From Paenibacillus sp. DMB5 (GTDB lineage: Bacteria; Bacillota; Bacilli; Paenibacillales; Paenibacillaceae), in assembly GCF_001517085.1 (NCBI RefSeq), contig NZ_LRAC01000140.1:62001-126000 (forward strand): a stretch of 64,000 nt of DNA, given 5' to 3'. The notes under the pieces are model-generated. The model was not told the DNA's origin and did no database searches. It saw nothing but the letters and a program-made list of their open reading frames with translations. How positions within the stretch are numbered: position 1 is the stretch's first letter; the number at the start of each line of letters is the position of its first letter. Shown here piece after piece: positions 1 through 8,854 of the stretch. The translations under genes and the position numbers were made by a program.

Positions 1-233
1 ACCACCCGAAGGAAGCTTTGGATATTTTGCTGGCTCATGAGGACAGCACGGCCCCGCTCGACCCGCAGATCGAGAGCCAGAGCCTGGACATCTTGCTGCC
101 GCTGATGGATGCAGGAGACAAGCCTTTTGGATACCAGACATCAGAGTCGTGGAACCGGGTCACAGACTGGCTATCCGGAAGCGGGCTGCTGTCAGGCGAA
201 ACGAAAAGCGATGAGGCCTTTGTTAATTTGTGA
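1..233 (+). CDS. ABC transporter substrate-binding protein, C-terminal part (probable thiamine-precursor binder)
   Basis: The reading frame is open from the window edge (HPKEALDILLAHED...) to a TGA at 231-233, so only the last ~77 residues are present and the true start lies upstream. The tail, with PFGYQTSESWNRVTDWL near the end, resembles the C-terminus of NMT1/ThiY-type periplasmic binding proteins, which deliver a hydroxymethylpyrimidine-type thiamine precursor to an ABC importer. The placement 40 bases before thiM supports this. The assignment is inference from a short fragment plus context; another NMT1-family substrate is possible. Confidence 0.6.
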   Translation, partial: HPKEALDILLAHEDSTAPLDPQIESQSLDILLPLMDAGDKPFGYQTSESWNRVTDWLSGSGLLSGETKSDEAFVNL

Positions 234-273
234 GCTTTACCATTTTATACTCTAATTCTCAGGAGGAATAATC

Positions 274-1071
274 ATGTCCTATTTAGCCAAGGTACGCGAG
301 CTTAATCCGCTCGTACATAACATTACTAACATCGTGGTGGCCAACTTCTCCGCCAACGGGCTGCTGGCGCTGGGTGCCTCCCCTTTTATGGCCGATGCGC
401 GCGAAGAGGTTGCGGATGTTGCCGCCATGTCCGGAGCAGTGGTGCTGAATATCGGCACCTTGAACGAACAGGCCATCAACTCCATGATCCTCGCCGGACA
501 GTCCGCCAACACGCACGGCGTACCGCTGGTGCTTGATCCGGTGGGCGCCGGTGCGACTGCTTACCGCAGCGAGGTCACACAAAAGCTGGTGCAGTCCATG
601 CAGCTGACCGCGCTGCGCGGGAATGTGGCCGAGGTGGCCAATGTAGCCGGTGAAAGCTGGGCCAGCAAGGGTGTGGATGCCGGTGCAGGCGAAGGCGATG
701 TACTTGCACTGGCCAAAAAGGCTGCCAAAAAGCTCGGCTGTGTAGTCATCGTTACCGGCCGGGAGGATGTCATTACCGACGGCAGACGCACCTTTGTCGC
801 CAGCAACGGCCATCCGGTTCTGACCAAGGTAACCGGAACCGGGTGCCTGCTTAGTGCAGTGACCGGTGCATTTCTTGCCGCGAGCGAAGGCGCATGGCTG
901 GAAGCGGCAGCAGAAGCGATATCCTTTTACGGCGTCGCTGCTGAGATCGCCGCAGAGCGGACTGAAGGCCAGGGGCCGGGAGCATTCCAGATTGAATTTC
1001 TGAACCAGCTGTCAGCAGTGACCCCGGAAATCTACAGCCAAAGATCGCGGATCGAACAGCTTCACAACTAA
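274..1071 (+). CDS. thiM: Hydroxyethylthiazole kinase
   Basis: ThiM phosphorylates 4-methyl-5-(2-hydroxyethyl)thiazole, the thiazole salvage step of thiamine synthesis, in the cytoplasm. The 265-residue length is normal for the family. Visible signatures are NPLVHNITN near the N-terminus, the LVLDPVGAGAT motif around residues 85-95, and VTGTGC near residue 190, the glycine-rich anion-hole segment with the family cysteine. The ATG at 274 follows an AGGAGG at 261-266. It lies 40 bases after the binding-protein gene and 29 bases before thiD, so it is part of one thiamine salvage operon. Confidence 0.95.
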   Translation: MSYLAKVRELNPLVHNITNIVVANFSANGLLALGASPFMADAREEVADVAAMSGAVVLNIGTLNEQAINSMILAGQSANTHGVPLVLDPVGAGATAYRSEVTQKLVQSMQLTALRGNVAEVANVAGESWASKGVDAGAGEGDVLALAKKAAKKLGCVVIVTGREDVITDGRRTFVASNGHPVLTKVTGTGCLLSAVTGAFLAASEGAWLEAAAEAISFYGVAAEIAAERTEGQGPGAFQIEFLNQLSAVTPEIYSQRSRIEQLHN

Positions 1072-1100
1072 CAACCTGCAGGCAAAAAGGAGAATGCGGT

Positions 1101-1925
1101 ATGACCAAAGTAGTAAAAGCACTTACCATTGCCGGTTCGGACAGCGGCGGCGGTGCCGGCATCCAGGCTGACCTCAAGACCTTTCAGGAGCTGGGCGTGT
1201 ACGGCATGTCGGCACTCACTGCAGTCACGGCACAGAATACGCTGGGCGTTCAGGCTGTCTATCCCCTGACGGAGGAGGCTGTGGCCGCCCAGCTCGACTC
1301 CGTTGGAGCTGATTTGCAGCCGGATGCCGTGAAGACGGGCATGCTCTTCAGCAGTGCAATCATAAGTACCACAGCCGCCAAGATCAGGGAATACGGCTGG
1401 GAACGGCTTGTAGTCGATCCGGTGATGGTCGCCAAGGGCGGCTCTCCTCTCCTGCTGCAGGAGGCGGTGGCTGCACTAGTCAATCAACTGCTGCCGCTGT
1501 CTCTGGTCGTCACCCCCAATATTCCCGAAGCTGAAATATTAACCGGCATGACCATCACCGGGCTCCAAGAGCGTGAACAGGCTGCCAGGCTGATTCGCTC
1601 GATGGGCCCAAGGTATGTTGTGCTCAAGGGTGGCCATGATGACGGAACGGACGGTGTGCGGGATCTTATCTATGACGGGCAGGCTTTTACTTACCTGGAC
1701 AGCACGCGTATAGATACCAGACATACCCACGGCACCGGCTGTACCTTCTCGGCAGCCATTACCGCCGGACTTGCTGCAGGAGATCATGTTAATGAGGCTA
1801 TACAGACAGCCAAAGCTTTTATTCACGCGGCCATAGAACACAGCCTTGGGATCGGCAGCGGCCATGGTCCGACCAACCATTTTGCGTACCGGCGCAGTCA
1901 AAGAGAGGGGCAGCAGAATGCTTAG
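1101..1925 (+). CDS. thiD: Hydroxymethylpyrimidine / phosphomethylpyrimidine kinase
   Basis: ThiD carries out the two successive phosphorylations of hydroxymethylpyrimidine to its diphosphate, one of the two substrates joined by ThiE. The 274-residue protein begins with the typical ALTIAGSDSGGGAGIQADLK segment and ends with THGTGCTFSAAI (about residues 211-222), the ribokinase-fold anion hole. The stop codon overlaps the thiE start by 8 bases, indicating translational coupling. An AGGAG sits upstream of the ATG. A pyridoxal-kinase-like activity is known for some relatives, but the operon context favours thiamine. Confidence 0.95.
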   Translation: MTKVVKALTIAGSDSGGGAGIQADLKTFQELGVYGMSALTAVTAQNTLGVQAVYPLTEEAVAAQLDSVGADLQPDAVKTGMLFSSAIISTTAAKIREYGWERLVVDPVMVAKGGSPLLLQEAVAALVNQLLPLSLVVTPNIPEAEILTGMTITGLQEREQAARLIRSMGPRYVVLKGGHDDGTDGVRDLIYDGQAFTYLDSTRIDTRHTHGTGCTFSAAITAGLAAGDHVNEAIQTAKAFIHAAIEHSLGIGSGHGPTNHFAYRRSQREGQQNA

Positions 1926-2583
1926 CCGCAGCGAACATATCAGGGAATTGCTGAAGCTGTATTTTATAATGGGCAGTGTGAATTGCCGCCTGTCTCCGGC
2001 CGACACACTGCTGCAGGCGGTTAACGGCGGCATTACCCTGTTCCAGTTCCGGGAAAAGGGTCCCGGTGCGCTGGGCGGCGCTGCAGCTGTTGATCTGGCC
2101 CGCCAGCTCCAGGCCATCTGCCGGTCGTACGGCATCCCTTTTATCGTCAACGACGATATCGGGCTTGCTGAAATGCTGGATGCCGACGGTGTCCATGTCG
2201 GCCAGGAGGATGAGCCGGCCGCTGCCATCCGCCGCAGGCTCGGTGCTGACAAGATCGTCGGCGTATCGGCGCATACGCTGGAAGAAGCACAGCAGGCGAT
2301 AGCGGATGGTGCAGATTATCTCGGCGTAGGCCCGGTTTACCCCACCTCCTCCAAGGAGGATGCCAGAGCAGTACAGGGAACGCAAGTGATCGAACAGCTA
2401 AGACGCAGCGGGCTCAGCATACCGCTGGTGGGGATCGGCGGTATTACTGCAGACAATGTGACACCTGTGATACGCGCAGGTGCGGATGGAATATCGGTGA
2501 TCTCAGCGGTTGCGCAAGCCCCGGATATCACCGGCGCAGCAAGGCATCTGCTGCACAAGGTCATCACAAGCAGCAGGACTTAA
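1918..2583 (+). CDS. thiE: Thiamine-phosphate synthase
   Basis: ThiE couples hydroxymethylpyrimidine diphosphate with hydroxyethylthiazole phosphate to give thiamine phosphate. The 221 residues contain the expected TIM-barrel signatures: FQFREKG, FIVNDD, DGVHVGQED, GVSAHTLEE, GVGPVYPTSSK and VGIGGI. An upstream in-frame ATG at 1846 exists, but its extra residues lie inside thiD and do not look like ThiE. The ATG at 1918 is preceded by AGAGAGGGG and starts MLSRSEHIRE, so it is chosen. It is the last gene of the operon and is followed at once by a strong terminator. Confidence 0.95.
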   Translation: MLSRSEHIRELLKLYFIMGSVNCRLSPADTLLQAVNGGITLFQFREKGPGALGGAAAVDLARQLQAICRSYGIPFIVNDDIGLAEMLDADGVHVGQEDEPAAAIRRRLGADKIVGVSAHTLEEAQQAIADGADYLGVGPVYPTSSKEDARAVQGTQVIEQLRRSGLSIPLVGIGGITADNVTPVIRAGADGISVISAVAQAPDITGAARHLLHKVITSSRT

Positions 2584-2590
2584 AAAAACA

Positions 2591-2629
2591 AACAGGGCGG
2601 GCAGCATCTCCGGATGCGCCCGCCCTGTT
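2591..2629 (+). terminator. Terminator after thiE
   Basis: A long GC-rich inverted repeat pairs AACAGGGCGGGC with GCCCGCCCTGTT around a short loop, just after the thiE stop. A-rich sequence before it and T-rich sequence after it suggest it can act in both directions and may also end the convergent acetyltransferase gene. Confidence 0.85.
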
Positions 2630-2650
2630 TTGAAAGAAAGAATATTGCTG

Positions 2651-3210
2651 TTATGCTTCATCCGTCAACGAATTAATAAATCTGCCCATAACCAGCGTGT
2701 TATAATATGTACCGTCTGCCAGCAGCTTGTCTTTTTTGAGGATCCCCTCGGTTTCGAATCCGAACCTGCGGTAGAGCGAGATAGCCTATTGGTCTCCAGC
2801 ACCGTCAGCCCAATCTTGACGATCCCGTGGCTGTCCGCCCAGGAAGTGGCCTGCTGCAGCAGACTGTAGCCGATTCCGTATCCCCAAAACACCCGCAGAA
2901 TGCAAATTCCGAATTCCACCTTATGCGCATTCCTGGACAGCACGCTTCCCTCGCATCTGGCGAATCCGGCGATCCTTCCCTCTACTTCCGCCACAAGAAA
3001 CAAATTTCTGGACGCTTCCGTATCCTTGCGGATAATCTCTTCAAAGCCTTCCGGACTGATGAAGCCTTCACCCTGACGCCGCTCCATATTCTCTGTTTCC
3101 CCGTCAATCTGCAGCCTTACTGCGGACAGCTCCGCGGCATCCTCACGGACAGCTGATCTGATCATATAAAAGATTCCGTTCCGTTCAACCTGCCGATGAC
3201 CAATGATCAT
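2651..3210 (-). pseudogene. GNAT-family N-acetyltransferase, frameshifted
   Basis: The intact part (MIRSAVREDAAEL..., VAGFAR-like and GYGIGYSLLQQA acetyl-CoA-binding region, LTVLETN) is a typical RimJ/RimL-like acetyltransferase. At about 2785 the frame breaks. Reading AGG GCT in place of AGGCT restores N-RAISLYRRFGFETEGILKKD and runs to a TAA at 2651-2653, so one G of a short G run is missing. As written, the frame continues out of register to 2665. The start at 3210 has an AGGGGG-type site; an internal ATG at 3165 is the alternative. Substrate unknown. Either sequencing error or recent inactivation. Confidence 0.8.
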
Positions 3211-3326
3211 AAGATATGTGCCCCCTTTTTCTGGCGAATGTTAATTATAGCATTTACCACCTCCCCTTTCAGGTGTAAAATTACCCGGACCTCTCTATTA
3301 AATTCAAGCAAAGCTGGTGAGCATAA

Positions 3327-5177
3327 ATGGCTAGAAATTTCAGTCCCGGCGGGTTCGGCGGAGGACCGGGGCACGGAAAATTCAAATTCGATGACAGTAC
3401 CGGCAAACCGGATATTTCCCGGGCGCTGCTGCTGCGGATCAGCAAATATTTTCTCCCCTACTGGAAGCAGACACTCGTTGTGGTGCTTGTATTATCCGTA
3501 TCTGCGGTGCTGGGACTGCTGCCACCGATTCTGATTCAGCAGATTATCGACCATGCGCTGCCGGATAAAAATTTGCGTCTGCTTGCTCTGCTTGTCCTGG
3601 CTTCGCTGGGCACCACTGTTATCTCCGGTCTGCTGGGAGTATTGCAGAATTATTTGAATTCTTTTATCTCCCTGAACATTGTGCATGATATGAAAAACCA
3701 GATGTACCGCCATCTTCAGCAGATGCCTCTGCAGTTCTTCTCGGAAGTGAAGCAGGGAGAGGTGATTACCAGAATGACCAGTGACATCACCGGAGTGCAG
3801 AGCGTGTTCAACAACACAATCGTCAATTTTGCGAGCAACCTGTTTATTCTCGTCTCCACCGCAGGAGCGCTGTTCATTATGAACTGGAAGCTGGCTTTGC
3901 TCGGCATTCTTGTCGTACCGCTGTTTATCGTGCCAACCCGCAAAATGGGCAATGTACGCTGGAAGCTGGCCAGAGAGACGCAGGAAAAGGTCTCGGAGCA
4001 GAACCGGATTATCCAGGAGACGATGAGCATCAGCGGCTATCTTTTGATGAAGCTTTTTACGAGAGAGTCTGCTGAATACAGAACCTTCACAACAATTAAC
4101 GCAGAAGCTACACGCCTGCAAATCCGCGAATCGATGGCCGGCCGCTGGTTCATTATGTTCCTCTCCACATTTACGAGTATCGGCCCGATGCTGATCTACC
4201 TGTACGGCGGCATTCTTTTTATTCAGGGAGAGCTGACCATTGGTACCATCATCACCTTCGTTGCGCTGCTCGGCAGATTGTACGGGCCTGTCATGCAAAT
4301 GACGAATTTATATGTGGATATCAAGCGGTCTGTGGCGCTGTTTGAGCGGATTTTTGATTATTTTGATATGGAACCTGTCATTACAGATCAGCCGGAAGCA
4401 ACAGCAATCAATGCCGCCGGAAAAAACATTTTGTTCGACAATGTTCATTTCGCTTATCAGCCGGATAAGCCTGCACTGCGCGGGATCAGCTTTACTGCTG
4501 CCGCAGGCACCGTAACTGCACTCGTCGGACCAAGCGGAGCAGGCAAAACAACCATTACCAGCCTGATCCCCAGGCTCTATGAGATACAATCCGGCACCAT
4601 CAGCATCGGCGGTACAAGCATCCGCGAATTCACACTGGAGTCACTCCGCTCCCAGATTGGTCTGGTGACCCAGGACACCTACCTGTTCAACGGCACGATC
4701 CGGGAAAATCTGCTGTACGCCCGTCCCGGTGCGGCCGAAGCGGAGATGATTGAAGCCTGCCGTGCTGCGTATATTCATGATTTTATTATGGGGCTGCCGG
4801 AGCAATATGAGACCATCGTCGGCAACCGCGGAATCAAGCTCTCAGGCGGGGAACAGCAGCGGCTTTCGATTGCCCGTGTGCTTTTGAAGAATCCGCCGGT
4901 CATTATTATGGATGAAGCCACTTCTTCTCTTGATACCGTCTCGGAATACTACATTCAGCAGGCCATGCATTCCCTTTTAGCGAACAAAACAGGGATTGTC
5001 ATCGCCCACAGGCTTTCCACGATTGTAGCTGCCGATCAGATTCTGGTGATTAAGGATGGAATGATCGCTGAAAAAGGTACGCATGACCAGCTTCTCCAAC
5101 AAAACGGGGTGTATAAAGCTTTGTACGATAAGCAGTTTGAGCCGAAAGTGTTCTCAGACCCTCCTGTTGCTGAATAA
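3327..5177 (+). CDS. ABC transporter, fused membrane and ATP-binding domains (lipid/multidrug exporter type)
   Basis: A 616-residue half-transporter of the MsbA/LmrA/YknV type. A glycine-rich soluble N-terminus is followed by six predicted membrane segments (about residues 45-340). The C-terminal nucleotide-binding domain has Walker A GPSGAGKTT (about 400-408), signature LSGGEQQR (about 505), Walker B VIIMDEATSS (about 525-533) and the H-loop AHRLST. It should act as a homodimer exporting a lipid, drug or peptide; the substrate cannot be read from sequence. The gene stands alone with a GGTGAG ribosome binding site and is followed by a hairpin terminator. Confidence 0.9.
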   Translation: MARNFSPGGFGGGPGHGKFKFDDSTGKPDISRALLLRISKYFLPYWKQTLVVVLVLSVSAVLGLLPPILIQQIIDHALPDKNLRLLALLVLASLGTTVISGLLGVLQNYLNSFISLNIVHDMKNQMYRHLQQMPLQFFSEVKQGEVITRMTSDITGVQSVFNNTIVNFASNLFILVSTAGALFIMNWKLALLGILVVPLFIVPTRKMGNVRWKLARETQEKVSEQNRIIQETMSISGYLLMKLFTRESAEYRTFTTINAEATRLQIRESMAGRWFIMFLSTFTSIGPMLIYLYGGILFIQGELTIGTIITFVALLGRLYGPVMQMTNLYVDIKRSVALFERIFDYFDMEPVITDQPEATAINAAGKNILFDNVHFAYQPDKPALRGISFTAAAGTVTALVGPSGAGKTTITSLIPRLYEIQSGTISIGGTSIREFTLESLRSQIGLVTQDTYLFNGTIRENLLYARPGAAEAEMIEACRAAYIHDFIMGLPEQYETIVGNRGIKLSGGEQQRLSIARVLLKNPPVIIMDEATSSLDTVSEYYIQQAMHSLLANKTGIVIAHRLSTIVAADQILVIKDGMIAEKGTHDQLLQQNGVYKALYDKQFEPKVFSDPPVAE

Positions 5178-5196
5178 CGCTATTTTGTTGTATAAA

Positions 5197-5236
5197 AAAA
5201 CCGTATCCTGCCGCTATTACAGCCGGGGTACGGTTT
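5197..5236. terminator. Bidirectional terminator between convergent genes
   Basis: AAAACCGTA and TACGGTTTT form the stem of a hairpin lying between the convergent ABC exporter and pseudouridine synthase genes. The A-run before and T-run after the stem make it usable from both sides. Confidence 0.75.
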
Positions 5237-5267
5237 TCACTTTTGCGCAAAATGGTTCATCCGATTG

Positions 5268-5963
5268 TCATCCGTTCAGCGTCTCCATCAGCCTGTCCAG
5301 CTCCTCCCCGGTCAGATGCCGCCACGCTCCTCTTTCCAGGCCGTCCAGTGTAATATTCATAATCCGGGTCCGTTCCAGACGGAGTACTCTTTGACCCAGC
5401 TCCTTGCACATCCGGCGGATTTGCAGATTAAGCCCCTGGGTAAGTATAATCCCGAACTCCTGCTCTGCTATCGGATAGGTAATACAAGGCTTCGTGACGG
5501 TGCCGAGAATGGCGACACCGGCGGACATGGCCTCCAGGAATGCTTCGGTCACCGGCTTGTCCACGGTTACATGGTATTCCTTCTCATGCTGATTTTCCGA
5601 ACGCATCATTTTGTTAACAATATCACCGTCGTTCGTGAGCAGAATCAGACCCTCCGAGTGTTTGTCGAGCCGTCCCACAGCAAAGATGCGGGAAGGATAG
5701 TTAATATAATCAATGATGTTGCCCTCAACCCCGTGCGCAGCTGTGCAGGTAATGCCAACCGGCTTGTTCAGGGCTAGATAAACTTGTTCCTGTGCATTCA
5801 AGCTGACCGGGCTGCCGTCAACAGCGACCAGATCATCCGGCTCCAAAAGGGTATTTTTGCCGCAGACCTCACCGTTAACGGTTATCCGGCCGGCTGCAAG
5901 CAGTCTGGCCGTTTCCCGGCGCGGGTAAATGCCGGTCTTGCTCATGTATTTGTCGATTCTCAT
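5268..5963 (-). CDS. RluF-like rRNA pseudouridine synthase
   Basis: The 231-residue protein has an N-terminal S4 RNA-binding domain (MRIDKYMSKTGIYPRRETARLL, then ITVNGEV) and an RsuA/RluB/E/F-type catalytic domain. The catalytic aspartate lies in the FAVGRLDKHSEGLILLTNDG motif (about residues 94-113). The C-terminal ILTQGLNLQIRRMCKELG segment, with NLQIRRM in place of NRQIRRM, is characteristic of the RluF branch, which modifies 23S rRNA near the peptidyl-transferase centre. The exact target nucleotide is inference. The ATG follows a GGATCTGGAG site. Confidence 0.9.
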   Translation of the reverse strand: MRIDKYMSKTGIYPRRETARLLAAGRITVNGEVCGKNTLLEPDDLVAVDGSPVSLNAQEQVYLALNKPVGITCTAAHGVEGNIIDYINYPSRIFAVGRLDKHSEGLILLTNDGDIVNKMMRSENQHEKEYHVTVDKPVTEAFLEAMSAGVAILGTVTKPCITYPIAEQEFGIILTQGLNLQIRRMCKELGQRVLRLERTRIMNITLDGLERGAWRHLTGEELDRLMETLNG

Positions 5964-5972
5964 CTCCAGATC

Positions 5973-6143
5973 CTATTTACTGCCGCCCTTTTTATTATCA
6001 CTGCCGGCTTTACCTGCACCTTTCGGCCCCTGGCTGCCTGCCGGTCCTTTTTTCGGCTTCACCGGCTTGGCTGTTTTATTCCAGCGGGTCCAGCCCTTGC
6101 TGCCGGTTCCTCTGCCTGTGCCGCCGCCTTTACTTTTTGCCAC
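5973..6143 (-). CDS. Small glycine/lysine-rich basic protein
   Basis: A 56-residue product beginning MAKSKGGGTGRGTGSKGW, rich in Gly, Lys and Pro and without predicted structure. The GTG at 6141-6143 is chosen because ACGGAGTGAT lies at the right distance before it. A longer in-frame ATG at 6206 has no good ribosome binding site. It lies 9 bases from the rluF-like gene on the same strand and may be co-transcribed. The composition suggests nucleic-acid contact, but no family is recognised and no function can be assigned. Confidence 0.6.
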   Translation of the reverse strand: MAKSKGGGTGRGTGSKGWTRWNKTAKPVKPKKGPAGSQGPKGAGKAGSDNKKGGSK

Positions 6144-6228
6144 AATATCACTCCGTCTTTTGTTCAGTTTCTTTGCAATCCAACCTATCTTACCATTATT
6201 AAGCATGGCCTGTCAGGTAAATACACAA

Positions 6229-6259
6229 ACAGCCTGCCGGAACCAGTCCGGCAGGCTGT
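6229..6259 (-). terminator. Terminator after asd
   Basis: ACAGCCTGCCGGA pairs perfectly with TCCGGCAGGCTGT around a 5-base loop, directly downstream of the asd stop. The minus-strand tail after the stem is moderately T-rich. Confidence 0.8.
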
Positions 6260-6270
6260 ACATAACGATA

Positions 6271-7356
6271 TTATTTCGGCTGGATATAGCCTTCTGCTTT
6301 CAGCAGCTCTGCGATCAGCACTGCACCGCCGGCGGCGCCGCGTACAGTGTTGTGGGAGAGGCTGACGAATTTGTAATCATACAGCGAATCTTCACGCAGT
6401 CTGCCTGCAGACACGCCCATGCCGTTCTCGATGTCGCGGTCGAGCTTGGTCTGAGGACGGTTTTCTTCTTCGAAATAAGTGATGAACTGCTTAGGTGCGC
6501 TTGGCAGCTCCAGCTCCTGCGGACGTCCCTTGAAGCTGTTCCAGCGTTCCAGAATCTCTTCCTTGGACGGCTTCTGCTCAAAGGACGCGAACACTGCAGC
6601 CAGATGCCCATCAGCTACCGGCACACGGATACACTGGCTGGTAATGACAGGCTGTTCGCTTTTAACGATACCTTTTTCTGATACCTCGCCCCAGATCCGC
6701 AGCGGCTCCTGCTCGCTCTTCTCTTCTTCGCCGCCGATGTACGGAATGACGTTGTCGAGCATCTCCGGCCAGTCGGTAAAGGTTTTACCCGCTCCGGAAA
6801 TAGCCTGATACGTGGTCACTACAACCTTGGACGGCTTAAATTCCTTGAGGGCATTCAGTGCCGGCATGTAACTCTGGATAGAACAATTCGGCTTAACGGC
6901 GATAAAGCCCGTTTCTGTACCCAGACGTTTGCGCTGCTGAGCGATAACCGCCAGATGCTCCGGATTAATCTCAGGGATAACCATCGGAACATCCGGTGTC
7001 CAGCGGTGTGCAGAGTTATTGGAAATGACAGGCGTTCCTGTCTTGGCGTAGGCTTCTTCTAGCGCCTTGATTTCATCTTTTTTCATATCTACAGCACAGA
7101 AAATCAGATCGACATCTGCAGCCACTTCTTCTACATTAGAGGCATCTTGAACCATTATGCCTTTTACTGCTTCAGGCATAGGTGTAGCCAGTTTCCATCT
7201 GCCTTTTACCGATTCCTCGTACGTTTTACCGGCCGAATTCCGGCTTGCAGCAATAACGGTTACCTGAAACCATGGATGATTCTCAAGTAGTGCAATAAAA
7301 CGCTGACCCACCATACCGGTACCGCCAACGATACCCGCTCTTAATTTACTTGACAT
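6271..7356 (-). CDS. asd: Aspartate-semialdehyde dehydrogenase (archaeal/fungal-like type)
   Basis: Asd reduces beta-aspartyl phosphate to aspartate semialdehyde, the branch point to lysine/diaminopimelate, threonine and methionine. The protein starts MSSKLRAGIVGGTGMVGQRF with the NADP-binding GxxGxxG. It carries the catalytic cysteine in VKPNCSIQS and the substrate-binding histidine in RVPVADGHLAAVF. At 361 residues it belongs to the longer Asd branch. The ATG at 7356 follows GAAAGGA; a TTG at 7377 in the same frame would put that purine run inside the gene and is rejected. The gene is monocistronic, with its own promoter and terminator. Confidence 0.93.
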   Translation of the reverse strand: MSSKLRAGIVGGTGMVGQRFIALLENHPWFQVTVIAASRNSAGKTYEESVKGRWKLATPMPEAVKGIMVQDASNVEEVAADVDLIFCAVDMKKDEIKALEEAYAKTGTPVISNNSAHRWTPDVPMVIPEINPEHLAVIAQQRKRLGTETGFIAVKPNCSIQSYMPALNALKEFKPSKVVVTTYQAISGAGKTFTDWPEMLDNVIPYIGGEEEKSEQEPLRIWGEVSEKGIVKSEQPVITSQCIRVPVADGHLAAVFASFEQKPSKEEILERWNSFKGRPQELELPSAPKQFITYFEEENRPQTKLDRDIENGMGVSAGRLREDSLYDYKFVSLSHNTVRGAAGGAVLIAELLKAEGYIQPK

Positions 7357-7411
7357 AAGGGATTCATTTCCTTTCAAGCAGCTCCTATTGTTAGGTGCTT
7401 TTTAATAACCG

Positions 7412-7440
7412 ATTATAAATGATATACGCAGCTTACACAA
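7412..7440 (-). promoter_or_regulatory. Sigma-A-type promoter of asd
   Basis: On the minus strand TTGTGT (7435-7440) and TATAAT (7412-7417) are separated by exactly 17 bases. The start of transcription would fall about 50 bases before the asd ATG, leaving no room for a large riboswitch. Confidence 0.65.
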
Positions 7441-7568
7441 TATGTGATTGAAAAGTAAGTACTGGATAAAATAAAACGTTCAGCGGCTGGATGTACTCGT
7501 AACCGTCTGCGGCTAAACTGGATATACTCTAATCCGGCGACCCATAATCCCTGATTCTTCTAAACCAT

Positions 7569-7605
7569 AAAAGCTCCGCCCTTGTGTTAAAGGAGCAGAG
7601 CCTTT
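7569..7605 (-). terminator. Probable terminator of the VWA/MoxR cassette
   Basis: On the minus strand AGGCTCTGC and GCGGAGCTTT form an imperfect hairpin about 40 bases after the VWA stop. Pairing is not perfect, so this is only a reasonable candidate. The rest of 7441-7568 holds no gene; it contains two imperfect copies of a GCGGCT...GGATrTACTC motif. Confidence 0.5.
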
Positions 7606-7642
7606 CATTATAATGCCTGAGTTAATCAAATATCCGCTAAAA

Positions 7643-8854
7643 TTATTGGGCACCCAGCCGCTTCGCCAGTTCCCCAAGATCCTGGCCCTTCAGCGCTCCT
7701 TCAACCAGTGCCGGCAGCAGTGCCGGTGTACAGGCAAAGCAAGGTGTTCCATCCCTGGACAGCTGCCTTGCAAGCCTTTCGTCATAAGAGGGCTTGCCGG
7801 AATCGGACAAGGCCAGCAGCGTCATTGTGCGGACACCGGACTCCCGGAGCTCCCGCATACGCCGTACGAGCGCTGCCTGATTACCGTTCTCGTACAGGTC
7901 AGAGACGATGATAAACAGCGTTTTTTTGGGTTCTTCGATAAACTGCTCACAGTATTTAACGGATTTGTTAATGTCCGTCCCCCCGCCGAGCTGAATACCA
8001 AACAGCATATCAACCGGATCATTCGCACATTGCTCAGACAGGTCTACGACCTCAGTATCAAAGACAACTACTCTGGTGTTCAAGGCCGGGATACTGGCAA
8101 AAATCGAGCCGATCACCGAAGCCCAGATGACCGAATCCGCCATCGAGCCGCTCTGGTCAATATCTACGATTACCGTCCATTCCTTGCTGCGGCGGGCCCG
8201 GTCAAAGTAATAAAAACGCTCAGGAATGATAATCCGCCGTTCCTGGTCATAATGCTTGAGATTGCGCTGAATCGTCAGCTTCCAGTCCAGACCGCTGAGC
8301 GACGGCAGAGGGGAATGCTGGCGTTTGTTCAGCGCGCCTGTGACCGCACGCCGGATATCTGTCTCCAGCAGCTTGACGAGATCATCAACCAGCGCCTTAA
8401 CCAGCATCCGCGCCGTCTCCTTCGTCTTCTCAGGGATTTTGCCCTTCAGCGAGAGCAGGGTTCCCACCAGCTGAATGTCAGGCTTGACCGCTGCCAGCAG
8501 CTCGGGCTCAAACAGCAGCTGCTTCCAGCCTTTACGCTCCATGGCATCGCTCTGGATAATCGAGACTACATCTTCCGGAAAGAAGCTGCGCACGTCGCCC
8601 AGCCATTTAGACAGGTTCAGGGAACCGTGCCCGGAGCCTGCGCCCTTGCCCCTGTTGCTGGCTGCCTTCCCTGAGGTCCCGCCGGCTCCGGTCTCATCAT
8701 AGATGGCGGCCAGGGCAGCATCCATTACCCGCTCTTCATCCGTCAGCGACAGCTGACCGCCTTCCCCGTATCCGGACAGCGCCGCATCCGCCTCCTGGCC
8801 GAGAATCAGCCGCCAGCGGGTCAGTGTGTGTTCCTCTATATGTTCATTCGTCAT
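7643..8854 (-). CDS. VWA-domain protein of a MoxR/DUF5682 cassette
   Basis: A 403-residue soluble protein whose C-terminal half is a von Willebrand A domain. The metal-ion-dependent adhesion motif is complete: DQSGS at residues 233-237, the threonine in LGGGTDINK, and the aspartate in IIVSDLYE. The N-terminal ~200 residues are helical and of unknown function. VWA proteins of this kind work with MoxR AAA+ ATPases as chaperone- or chelatase-like machines. The start codon directly follows the stop of the DUF5682-like gene (TAGATG), so it is the last gene of the five-gene operon. The client is unknown. Confidence 0.9.
   Translation of the reverse strand: MTNEHIEEHTLTRWRLILGQEADAALSGYGEGGQLSLTDEERVMDAALAAIYDETGAGGTSGKAASNRGKGAGSGHGSLNLSKWLGDVRSFFPEDVVSIIQSDAMERKGWKQLLFEPELLAAVKPDIQLVGTLLSLKGKIPEKTKETARMLVKALVDDLVKLLETDIRRAVTGALNKRQHSPLPSLSGLDWKLTIQRNLKHYDQERRIIIPERFYYFDRARRSKEWTVIVDIDQSGSMADSVIWASVIGSIFASIPALNTRVVVFDTEVVDLSEQCANDPVDMLFGIQLGGGTDINKSVKYCEQFIEEPKKTLFIIVSDLYENGNQAALVRRMRELRESGVRTMTLLALSDSGKPSYDERLARQLSRDGTPCFACTPALLPALVEGALKGQDLGELAKRLGAQ

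Noticed and set aside
1..273. TPP riboswitch before thiM
   Set aside because: No THI-box-like sequence is visible; any such element would lie upstream of the window, before the first gene of the operon.
7613..8674. 353-codon plus-strand open frame
   Set aside because: Antisense to the VWA gene; no ribosome site, odd composition and no recognisable motif.
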